Origin: Heliocidaris tuberculata
Taxonomy: Eukaryota > Echinodermata > Echinoidea > Camarodonta > Echinometridae
Direction of reading: 5' to 3'
DNA: 64,000 bases
Assembly: GCA_025618425.1 (NCBI GenBank)
Contig: CM046849.1
Coordinates: forward strand, 28,026,867 to 28,090,866
Of the stretch, positions 55,262 through 64,000 are shown one piece after another. Below the pieces are notes generated by a model. The model worked only from the letters and a program-made list of their open reading frames with translations. It did no database searches and was not told where the DNA came from. Both the position numbers and the translations under genes were made by a program. Position 1 is the stretch's first letter. Every line of letters starts with the position of its first letter.

Positions 55262-56475
55262 ATTCTCATTTACGAGTAAAGTTGTTTAAATGTAATATTT
55301 TAAAGGTTTGAATTTCAAATTTATGTTGCAGATGCAGTTTTAGTTTTGAACATTAACAGGTGGGAGTGAATCATCGTTGTTTATATGTTTCATTGTTATG
55401 TCAACCTAGTCCTGAGAAAAACTTTATCACGCACGCGCAGAAGCAGTCATAAGTGCGCGCAGCAATGAATGGCGTCATAAAGACAGTAAAGATAGCAAAG
55501 CTCAACCATAATGCAGAGGCTTTTTTCCCCCTTCTTCTTCTCCTTTTTCCAATTCAATTTGTATCATTCACCCCTCCTCTTCTCTTACTTTAATTAATTC
55601 CTTCTCCTCCTCTCCTTTACTCCGTCAATATCGATGGAATAGAGATTCTTCTGTACTCGCACAAGCCTCCCTTAATCAGTTAATTCTGGCTACCAATTGG
55701 GTATACTGGGTGGGTCTACTATCCTAAACCCTTCTACATGTATAAGGAAGAAGGAGGGGGGGGGGATGGGGCTCCAAGGCCCCTTCGACGAATTTTTCTG
55801 CCCAATTGAATCTGCTGTATTTCACATCAGGCAGTTTTTTCCTCTTTCCTTTGTACATCACTTGTGTCAAACTCAGTTAGAAATAATAGGCCTACGATCT
55901 GTCAGTTCGGGAGATCAGGGAGGGGGAGGGGGGAAGTCAGAAGGAACTCTCAATAGAAGGCTACGGTGATGATTGACAGGTGATCTGATAAAATCTGGAT
56001 TGCAAGCACTGCTTTAAAAAATAAGAGAAAGTAGGAGAGACCGCGGGATTTGCGCCTTTTACACGGCTACAGAAAGAAAGAAAGAAATGCACTAAATCCC
56101 GGTGGTGTCACTTCACATTTTGTATTATTATTATTTGTTGTAATCATTTCTTTATTTCAAAGAAAAGAAATTCACGATCGTACATTAAATGGAGACCCCC
56201 CCCCCCCCCCCCCCTCCCCGGTCCATTGAACCTATTCTGGTTCATGGCAGGTTGGTACATCTAACCAGCTAAAGGCTGGACTGTAAGAGCGTCAATAACA
56301 CAATAACATAATCATCATAACATTGACTATATATACAAGACTAAGGTGAACAACTACTGTTCTTCCTTCTTTGAAAGAAGCTTGTTTTCATAATTTGAGG
56401 TACTGCGCTGCACTCCATCTCTTTATCTTTTCTATACTATTGAAGATGACAAAGGATGACAAAAGGGCATGTTTT
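55262..56475. other. No gene seen
   Basis: AT-rich DNA upstream of the small MGCGTSK gene, with pyrimidine-rich stretches near 55525-55625, G runs near 55755 and a C run of about 18 at 56197. No ORF with recognisable content. Confidence 0.4.
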
Positions 56476-56790
56476 CTAATACATGATGATGATGATGATG
56501 ATGATGATGATAATGATGATGGTGAACAGCATTCATATAGCGCCATTTATCTGCAGAAACATTCAAGGGCGCCCGGCTCCCTCAATATGTCACAAATCAT
56601 TCACATAGTTGCTGGTAAAGATAGGTTTTAAGTTCTGATTTGAAGGTATCAAGGTTGCCGCAGTTACGAAGTTAGATTGGTAGAGAGTTCCATATGCATG
56701 GAGCAACTGAAGAAAAATACATGTATAATCCTTGGTCTGACGCACATTTGCACGGTCAAGAAATTTTTCGAAAAAGGAGTAATTTTGTGG
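56475..56790 (-). mobile_element. 3' fragment of a CR1/L2-like LINE
   Basis: The minus strand encodes YFSSVAPCIWNSLPI, a stop, then LRNCGNLDTFKSELKTYLYQ. This matches the conserved C-terminus of CR1/L2-type LINE RT proteins (usual form: FS.aaP.lWNsLP, then FK..LKTyL). It is followed by AAATGGCGCTATATGAATGC and a (CAT)n microsatellite (GAT on the plus strand, 56485-56522), the usual 3' tail arrangement. Only the last 70 or so codons and the 3' UTR remain. It is a different family from the LINE at 60830-63115, judging by the tail. Confidence 0.7.
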
Positions 56791-56879
56791 AAATTCGCAA
56801 ACAATGAAATGATGACCCTTTTTTTTGGGGGGGGGGGGGAGTGGGCGGGGGGCGGGGAGGAATTACCGGTATAGTATTT

Positions 56880-57270
56880 TTTTTTTTTCGAAAAGCAAGA
56901 AATTTTCTATTTCAAATAAGATCCTGCGACTCAAATAACATAAAGTGACACCGCCGGAAAGGGAAGAAAGGAAGAAATAAAAAAGAAGAAAAAGAAAGGA
57001 GAAGTAAGGAAAGTTAAACTGGAAGACACTGCGAGTGAGCAAAAACAAAAAAAGAAACGAAAAAAAAAAGAGTAGGAAATGAAACAAAAACAAAGAAAGA
57101 AAGAATTATAGAAAAGAAAAGAGAGCCAAAGTTAAAAAGCAAAAAATGAATAAAAGAAAAACAGAAAAAAGGAAAGAAGAAAACAAACAATGAAAAGCCA
57201 AAGAGAGAAATAAAAGGAAAAGAAAGAAAGAAAAAGAAAGAAAGAAATACTTATCATCATCATAAGAACA
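56880..57270 (+). repeat. A/G-rich low-complexity tract
   Basis: About 390 bp of GAAAGAAAG/AAAAGAAA type sequence; any ORFs are low-complexity. Confidence 0.85.
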
Positions 57271-58490
57271 GGCGCGTAACCATGGGGGCGGTAGCCCCCC
57301 CCCCAAAAAAAAAAAAAAAAAAAAAAAAAAGCCAGAGCGAAAAAAAGGGGGGAAGTGAGAAAAAGAGGCTTAAAAAGTGCTATACTAGCCTTAGCTTTCT
57401 CTCAAAATGTGCTTCTCAAAGTTTTCGCGCTTCGCGCGGAAAGGAGGAAACCAGGGGCGGCGCTACAGGGGGGGGGGGGGCAGGGGGCGGCCGCCCCCTA
57501 TCATTTTTCAAGCGAGCAAAAAAAACAAACAAAAAAAAAGAGGAAGAAGGGGGAAAAAAGGAGAAAAAGAAGGGGGAAATGGAGAAGAGAAGGCTAGGCC
57601 ATGCAATTATGACATAACTGTAATAGTCCTATTTGTTATTTCAAGACCCTCGACGTGCGACGTTGCTATACGCGTCATTTTGCCCCCCCCCCCCCTATTT
57701 AAATACCCTGGCGCGGCCCCTGAGGGAAACTCCCCCCTCCCTGCACCCCTCACTGTTACATATACAGAGCAGTATATTGCGTCCAAATAATTGAAAAGCA
57801 ATCAGGGCGTCGAACTAGCTTTCCGCCTAAAAAAAAAAGGTGCTACGAGTCGTTAACTTTCTCTCAAAATTATGTGCTCAAACCATGAAACGTCAGAGCT
57901 TTCGCGCTTCGCGCGGGAGGGGAAAAACTCCCCCTCCCAAACCACACCCCCCCCCCCTTGGGAGCACGCTTCGCATGCTCACAACCATATGCGCCGGAAG
58001 TTGGGGGAGGGGGCAGGGGGGGGCGGTCGCCCCCCCCCCCAAACGATAAAGTTGGGGGGGGATGCATTTTCGCCCCCCAAAAAAGCCTCCCCCCTAAAAA
58101 AAAAAAAAAATCAGTAGTAAAGGAGTAAAAATCGTGTGTTTATTAAAAGCTTGATTGCTTTATTACGTAAGTGTAAACCTTTGTATTCATTTTTCGTGCA
58201 TGGAGATCACTGAAGACAGATAAAGCATTCAAACTTTTAACTTTAACGTATTGGAGGTTTTGTATTAGACGTGTTTAATAGCAAAATATTCTGAAAGGTG
58301 TGTACTTGCGTCTGTATTGTTGTGAGAGGGTGGGAAAGCGTACTGTGTTTTTTTTAGGGGTGAGAAGACATGAGCCCTTGAAAGGTGAGCCCCCTTGAAT
58401 GTTTGCCCCCCCCCCCCTAATCCCAAACTGCTTCCGGCACGCCTGCTCACAACCGTCCCCCTAAATTGAATCCTGGCTACGCGGTTGCAT
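57271..58490. repeat. Nested GC-rich repeats with CGCGCTTCGCGCG palindromes
   Basis: TTTCGCGCTTCGCGCGG occurs at about 57424 and 57899. Several G and C runs, a hAT-like MITE (57452-57722) and a further end-like motif (TCCTGGCTACGCGGTTG near 58470, complement of a common hAT-type end) suggest several nested insertions. Confidence 0.5.
57452..57722. mobile_element. hAT-like MITE with CAGGGGCGGCGC ends
   Basis: 271 bp. The left end CAGGGGCGGCGC and right end GCGCGGCCCCTG are inverted repeats with one mismatch. The flanking 8-mers GAGGAAAC and AGGGAAAC match at 6 of 8. The interior holds G and C runs and an A/G-rich stretch. Confidence 0.65.
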
Positions 58491-58740
58491 AAGAAAAGGA
58501 AAGACAGAAAGAAAAAAAAGAAAAAATAAAAAAGCGAATAAAAAATGATAATGAAGAAAAAAGGAAAGAAAGAAAAAGAAAAAAGAAAGAAAGCAAAAAT
58601 AGGAAATAAACAAAGGAAGAGAAGAAAAAAAAAGTAGAAAAAGAAACAGGAGAAGAAAAGGCAGAAGAAGAAGAAAAGAAGAAGTAGACAAAGACGAATT
58701 AAAAAGATGAAGAACCTAAAAAAAATAATAAGAGGCAATT
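58490..58740 (+). repeat. A/G-rich tract
   Basis: About 250 bp of AAAGAAAGA/GAAGAA type sequence ending just before the 21-bp tandem unit at 58746. Confidence 0.85.
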
Positions 58741-58745
58741 GAATT

Positions 58746-58787
58746 GACGTCTGGGCGCAGCTAGCTGACGTCTTGGCGCAGCTAGCT
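58746..58787. repeat. Tandem pair of a 21-bp unit (copy set A)
   Basis: Two copies of a unit beginning GACGTCTGGGCG and ending CAGCTAGCT (one mismatch), adjacent to a purine tract. The same pair is found at 63279-63320. Confidence 0.85.
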
Positions 58788-59382
58788 GAGGACTGTACGT
58801 CAGCTACACCCTCATTTTTTTTTCTCACCATAACCCCCTGACTGCTTCCCCCGAAGCTTCCCCGTCTATTGTCACGTATTAGTAGCCCTAACCTTTTACG
58901 CCCACACCCACACGCCCCCCCCCCCCACATACCGAATATTTCATGATATTTTTCAATATATATTTCCCCCTAAATTTAGCTGGCACTTTCGCGAAAGCAT
59001 TTTCATAAGGAGATCCCCTCCCGTCCCGTTCAAATTTCATCGCCCATACAGGTACAGAGATATAGAGAGAGAGAAAAAATCGAAAGAAAGAAGTAGGGGG
59101 AGAGAGAAAGAGAGAGAGAGAGAGAGAAGGGATGGGGAGGGGGGAAGGGGATATATATAGGCCTACGCACAGAAACATTCAGCCTATGCCGGCCCCTCCC
59201 TCAACTAGAATATCATAGTGATTCTCCACCTGAAAATCAGTTTAATGACTAACATCTCATTTGTCTTTTAAAATACGGCTCTGTTTGAGATCTTGCAAAG
59301 GTTTTCCCTTTTGACCCCGGTCTTACCACCCCCGCCCCCCCCCCCCCCCCGAATGAAAAGAAAACATGTTTTCCCGATTGAA

Positions 59383-59606
59383 GAAGAAGAAGAAGAAAAA
59401 GAAGTACTAGTAGTAGTCGTAGTAGAAGAAGAAGAAAAAGAAGAAGAAGAAGAAGAAGAAGAAGAAGAAGAAGAAGAAGAAGAAGAAGAAGAAGAAGAAG
59501 AAGAAGAAGAAGAAGAAGAAGAAGAAGAAGAAGAAGAAGAAGAAGAAGAAGAAGAAGAAGAAGAAGAAGAAGAAGAAGAAGAAGAAGAAGAAGAAGAAGA
59601 AGAAGA
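59383..59606 (+). repeat. Long (GAA)n tract
   Basis: About 220 bp, with roughly 50 uninterrupted AAG triplets from 59450, preceded by GTAGTAGTCGTAGTAG. Both strands show low-complexity ORFs (poly-Glu, poly-Phe) that are not genes. Confidence 0.97.
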
Positions 59607-59793
59607 TTAAAAAAAAAACAATGATAATAATAATCATAATCTTAAAAGGTTGCAGGAGAGGGAACAACCATAGTACTATGTGCATGTTTTCATTTATTAA
59701 CTTGGCGGAACTAAGCGAATGCATGATTGTCAAAAGGGAGGCGCCACCTCGCGCCGAAATTTTTTAAAGGCGGCGCTAATATAGAATTAGACT

Positions 59794-60268
59794 ATAGGGC
59801 ACACATAAGTAATTCATCCGCTCGTAATGCGTGCCGGTGAGGCGGAGCAAAGATGATTTGAAATTAATTGATTAGAAATATTCATACAAAATGGATTCAT
59901 TGTTCTCAGTAAATTTAAAAAGCGTAAATGGTGTTTAATAAACATACTCTTTCCACTTTGACACCTTAGCTGAAGTTGGCTAGCCTTTTATTATTTTTAA
60001 AGGATTTATTTCATCACTGGTGCACTTCCACTGTTTCAATGTGCGAATGGGCGGAAATTTCGGCTAGCCTTGTTTCAGCCTAAATATCTTTTTTAATTGC
60101 TGGGAAAGTGCCCAAATGAGGTACTTCATTTGGGAGATTTTGATATTTTGTCTCAGTTCTGTGAATTTAAACGATTTCTACCCAGGGGTTTTCAAAATAT
60201 GATTTTTAGACAACCTTCGTTATAACACGTAAGTGAATGGGGCCGTGAATTACTTATGTGAGCCCTAT
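59794..60268. mobile_element. Inverted-repeat element with ATAGGGC(A/T)CACATAAGTAAT ends
   Basis: 475 bp; left ATAGGGCACACATAAGTAAT and the complement of the right end ATAGGGCTCACATAAGTAAT match at 19 of 20. No ORF. No target duplication recognised. Confidence 0.75.
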
Positions 60269-60489
60269 GGCGAAGCCTAGCCTAGCGTTGCAAAAGGGAA
60301 GCGTCGGCCGGAGCGTCGGCTGCTTGCGGAGCTTAGCGAATGCTCTAAAATAACCTTTTAAATAGCTTGTAGGCAAGTCCTATTTTATGTAATTTGAGAC
60401 AGTATTGCGTGAAATGTCGAATTAAGAGCGGTTTCTGTGCAATGCAATGTGGCAAACATGGACCCCCCCCCCCCTCGTCCCGTTCCCCA

Positions 60490-60513
60490 ATCTCTCTCTC
60501 TCTCTCTCCCCCT

Positions 60514-60562
<49 letters not shown>
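60490..60562 (+). repeat. (CT)n microsatellite
   Basis: About 70 bp of CT repeat preceded by a C run at 60462-60474. Confidence 0.95.
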
Positions 60563-60564
<2 letters not shown>

Positions 60565-60829
60565 TCTATGATTTAGTTTTCTTTTCCTGATCTCAATCAA
60601 GGAAAGTGGATTTTCATAATAAAGATGTAGGGGCTATATAGACTTTTGGTTCAATTCAAAGTTCTTAATGAAGCCTCTCTTTGACTGGACTGCATGTACA
60701 GCTGAATTAAACGCCAGCAGGGATGAAGGAATCACTGAATAGCCTACAGCGACTAAAATATGTTAAAGACCATATGATTGTCCCCAACCAAGTTGTATAG
60801 CTCTTCTAAAGGACAATGGAAAGCCTACC

Positions 60830-61113
60830 TTGATTGATTGATTGATTGATTTTATTTGCCAAGCCTCTAACATACAACAATAAAAGAATATCAGATCAAA
60901 ATTATGTAAGCTTGAACAGGATAACCCACGAAAGCTCGAGAGCTTATTTCCAGTGGGGTCCCCAACATACAAAATTAATTAGTTCAATTTGTATTATTTA
61001 CAGACTGAGAAGAAATTTGTTTTAAGAATAATAAAAATGATAACAAAAACAACATTTATAACATGTAATAATGATTATAATAACAACAATAATAATAATA
61101 ATAATAATAATAA

Positions 61114-61144
<31 letters not shown>

Positions 61145-63115
61145 ATGATGATGACGAGGAGGAGGAGGAGGAGGAGCAAAAAGAATAATAAAGAATATGT
61201 TGAATTTCTAAAACGTACAAAAACAAAAGTATATACAAACTTAGACAGCATGAACCTGGCAGAGAAAAGAAAAGTGTTCTTTCTTCTGGCAATTTCAATC
61301 ATATACCATGTCATTTGCTTCTCTCCTCTGACTCTCAAGTGATAGGTATTCCCTTAATTTCCTCTTAAAAAGAGCAAAGTTTTCTATTTCCTTTATATAA
61401 TTAGGAAGGGTATTCCAATGTTTAATGGCAATGTAATAAAACGAATTTTCAATGCTACCTACTCTTTCTGGTAAGTTAAAGTTGAATCTGCTATTTCTTG
61501 TATCATAATTATGTAAGTCAGTAACAAGATTGAAGTTGGATCGAATATAATGATTTGACCTAGTATGATATATTTTATGCACGTGATGCAATACGAGTTG
61601 TTTTGATCTTTGGTTAACTTCAAGAAAACCAGCTTTAGAAAGTTCGCTGTAGCCAACATGAGTTCTTGGACCAGAACAGTTGATGAATCTCACCATTTTG
61701 TTCTGTATAATTTTCAACTTCTTTTGTTCTAACTTGTTTATGTTACTATACCATACTGGGTTAGCATAGTCAAACAAACATTGAATAAGAGCAAAACAGA
61801 GTATACGTCTTGCTTTTAAATTCAAACAATTTTGATATCTGTACAAAAATTTTAGACGAGAATTTGCTTTTTTTACAACTGATTCTACTAAAGAAGAAAA
61901 TGAAATTGCGCTAGCCAACTCAATGCCTAAATACTTCACAGATTCTTTTCTCTGAATTACTTGATTATTGTGTGTCACTTTGAATTCAAATGACTTTTTA
62001 GAACTACTTTTAGAACAAAACAAAATGCTTTCTGTTTTGCCCAAGTGTAAAGAAAGCTTATTATCAGTCATCCAATCGACACATGTAGATAGCTGTTCAC
62101 TGAGCTTCTCCTCAAGAAATTTTGGATTAGGATTTGAATAGAGTAGTACGCTGTCATCAGCGTACAATAATAGTTTACAGTCTTTTATACAAATACACAT
62201 ATCATTGATATAACTTGTAAATAGAATTGGGCCTAAAATGCTTCCCTGAGGAACACCGCATGTTATCGGCATTAGTTTGGAACGAATATCATGAATGGCC
62301 ACTACTTGGTGTCGATTAGACAAGTAGGATCTGAACCATTCTAAACTTGCCTTGTTAAAACCCATTATTTCTAACTTTTTCAACAAGACGCCATGATTAA
62401 CTGTATCAAAAGCTTTTTGCAGATCAAGGAGCACCATACCAACAAAGCGCCCTTGGGAAGTTTCTGTCCTCAAATAATCAGTTAAATGAATTAGACATGT
62501 TTCAGTCGAATAGTCATGTCGAAAGCCAGATTGAAATTCATAAATTATATCATTTTCTTTGAAGTATTTTTCAATTTGAACACAGACCGATTTTTCCAGA
62601 ATTTTTGATGCTACGCTTAAAACACTAATAGGTCTATAATTGGTTACATCAGTTTTATCTTTCTTTTTATAAAGTGGAGTCACTTTTGCTATTTTCATAT
62701 CCTCAGGAAAAGTGCTCGTCAAGATAGATAGGTTCATTAAGTAAGGCATTAAGGCTTATATAAAACCTTTGCACCATCTTTCAGAAATTTAGCTGGAATC
62801 ATGTCTAACCCAGTACTTTTTGATATATTTAATTTATGTAACTCATTGAAAACAAATTGTTCACTGATTGGTGATAACTCGAAGCTGTTTTCAAGTACAC
62901 CTTTTCTTTCGTAAAACTCACGAATACAATCATTGTCTGCGCTGAAAAGATTTTTACAAGGAGGGAGTTTGTCTACTAATTTGGCGGCCACATTTGTAAA
63001 ATAAGAATTGAATTCATTAGCAATGGCCATCTTATCATGACATAATTCCCCATCGATTGTAATGACAGATTCTTGTTCTTTTCTCTTCTTACTTTTTAAT
63101 CCTAAGCTTTTCAGA
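60830..63115 (-). mobile_element. CR1-like non-LTR retrotransposon, 5'-truncated and frameshifted
   Basis: The minus strand encodes the RT region of a LINE. 63115-62752 reads through NLKSLGLKSKKRK, MAIANEFNSYFTNVAAKLVD and STGLDMIPAKFLKDGAK (pre-RT). The frame then shifts at a TAATG overlap (62749), and 62749-61295 continues with NYRPISVLSVASKILEK, DLQKAFDTVNHGVLLKKL (RT motif A), GVPQGSILGPILF (motif B), LLLYADDSVLLY (catalytic YADD), SVKYLGIEL and the C-terminal FYYIAIKHWNTLPNYI. No endonuclease domain is present, so the copy is 5'-truncated. The 3' UTR contains a microsatellite block (61088-61180) and ends in GGCAAATAAAAT plus (CAAT)n at 60830-60850, a short-repeat 3' end typical of CR1-type elements. 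Clade is inferred from the C-terminal motif and tail. Confidence 0.9.
61295..63030 (-). pseudogene. Reverse transcriptase ORF of the CR1-like LINE, broken by one frameshift
   Basis: Two frames, 63030-62749 and 62749-61295, together cover the RT domain; the stop of the first and an ATG of the second share the A of TAATG. The break falls between KDGAKVLYKP and MPYLMNLSILTSTFPEDMK, inside one conserved block of LINE RTs, so it is a recent indel rather than a natural ORF border. The RT core, including YADD, is otherwise uninterrupted over 484 codons, which indicates a young copy. It is not expected to be active. Confidence 0.88.
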
Positions 63116-63278
63116 TTCTATCATCGTTTGAATGTTGAAAAGAAGATTTAAAACTGGAAAAAGCTATGATGGGACTGCAGTGAATGATTGAGGCAAAAAA
63201 GTAAACAGAGAAATCCTTGCAGAAATAAAGGGGAATGTTTAAAATATGTAAGAGGGACATAGCTTTTGGGCTGTCGCT

Positions 63279-63320
63279 GACGTCTGGGCGCAGCTAGCTG
63301 ACGTCTGGGCGCAGCTAGCT
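63279..63320. repeat. Tandem pair of a 21-bp unit (copy set B)
   Basis: Two perfect copies of the unit beginning GACGTCTGGGCG, immediately followed by the GAA-rich tract at 63327-63740. Confidence 0.9.
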
Positions 63321-63326
63321 GAAGGG

Positions 63327-63760
63327 AGGAAGAAGAAAAAGAAGAAGAAAAAGAAGAAGAAGAAAAAGAAGAAAAAGAAGAAGAAGAAGAAGAAGAAGAA
63401 GAAGAAGAAGAAGAAGAAGAAAAAGAAGAAGAAAAAGAAAATGAAGAACAAGAAGAAAAAGAAGAAGAAGAAGAAGAAGAAGAAGAAGAAGAAGAAAATG
63501 AGGAAGAAAAAATGAAGAAGAATAATATGAGGAGGAGAAGTAAAAGAAGAAGAAAAAGAAGAAAAAGAATAAAAGAAGAATAAGAATAAGAAAAAAGAAG
63601 GAGAAAAAGAAGGAGAAGAAGAATATATAAGAAGAAGAAAAAAGAAAAAGAAGAAAGAGAAGAAGACTGGAAGAAATTACAAGAAGAAGGAGGAGAAGAA
63701 GAAGAAAAAGAAAAAGAGGAAGGAGGATGAGAAGAAAACGAAGAAGAAAAATGATTAAAT
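63327..63760 (+). repeat. Degenerate GAA/AAAAG purine tract
   Basis: More than 400 bp almost devoid of pyrimidines on the plus strand, GAA-based with AAAAAG, AATGAAG and ATATAAG interruptions. Confidence 0.95.
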
Positions 63761-64000
63761 TAAAGAATACGAAAGAGAAGAAGGAGAAAAAGAAGAAAAA
63801 GAAAAATAATACTACAATTAAGCTTGAAAAAAAAAAAAAAGAAGAAAGATCGGAGCTGCCATTGTTTACGCGTCATGCACGAGCGGATCGTCTCGCTTAT
63901 ACGACGCCGTCCGTCAATTGTGATTGGTCGAACTTGTTTTCGTGACGTCACCGTGGGAAATTTCAATATTCCAGGATTGGCTATGTATGTGTATGGAAAG

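Noticed and set aside
58265..58930. 221-codon minus-strand frame
   Set aside because: Spans an A/G tract, the 21-bp tandem units and C runs; low complexity.
59293..59733. Poly-Glu and poly-Phe frames
   Set aside because: Translation of the (GAA)n microsatellite.
1..64000. Prokaryotic systems (CRISPR, operons, phage, toxin-antitoxin)
   Set aside because: The window is eukaryotic: spliced genes, LINE and MITE content; the tandem repeats are not spacer-repeat arrays.

Overview
The window looks like animal nuclear DNA, most likely from an echinoderm and possibly a sea urchin. Genes are split by GT-AG introns, the DNA is AT-rich, and it is crowded with palindromic mini-transposons, microsatellites and runs of 10-19 G or C. 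The exact taxon is an inference. No operons, CRISPR arrays or other prokaryotic features are present.

Three protein-coding genes can be supported. (1) COASY, bifunctional coenzyme A synthase, lies on the minus strand. Nine coding exons between 26544 and 17303 join in phase into a complete protein of about 561 residues, and a GC-rich 5' exon candidate lies near 28072-28145. (2) A sorcin/grancalcin-type penta-EF-hand gene lies on the plus strand. Eight coding exons between 38733 and 49064 encode about 191 residues; a 5' non-coding exon probably ends at 32598 and a long 3' UTR probably reaches about 52240. One of its introns (44443-45299) has the signals of a minor-spliceosome (U12-type) intron. 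(3) A compact ORF at 54863-55222 on the minus strand encodes a 119-residue protein with an MGCGTSK N-terminus (predicted myristoylation/palmitoylation) and no family I recognise. COASY and the sorcin gene are head to head, with about 4.4 kb of repeat-rich DNA between their presumed promoters.

The rest is repeats. 1-13.4 kb holds hAT-like MITEs, palindromes, a degenerate tandem array and simple repeats. 13.4-17.3 kb is AT-rich DNA downstream of COASY with foldback elements. COASY intron 4 contains a pure polypyrimidine array of about 0.8 kb with a higher-order repeat. 28.3-38.7 kb holds a split minisatellite, a long GAA/GA tract, a tandem and chimeric MITE pair, a hAT MITE with a perfect 8-bp target duplication, and an inverted-repeat element. 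The first sorcin intron holds a satellite with recurrent TTCCGTCCCGTCGC boxes. 52.3-64 kb is accessory DNA: a foldback element bracketed by (TA)n, a LINE 3' fragment, purine-rich tracts, a long (GAA)n, and a 5'-truncated, frameshifted CR1-like LINE at 60830-63115.

COASY performs the last two steps of CoA synthesis. The penta-EF-hand protein is a cytosolic Ca2+ sensor. Nothing suggests a functional link between the genes beyond their divergent placement.
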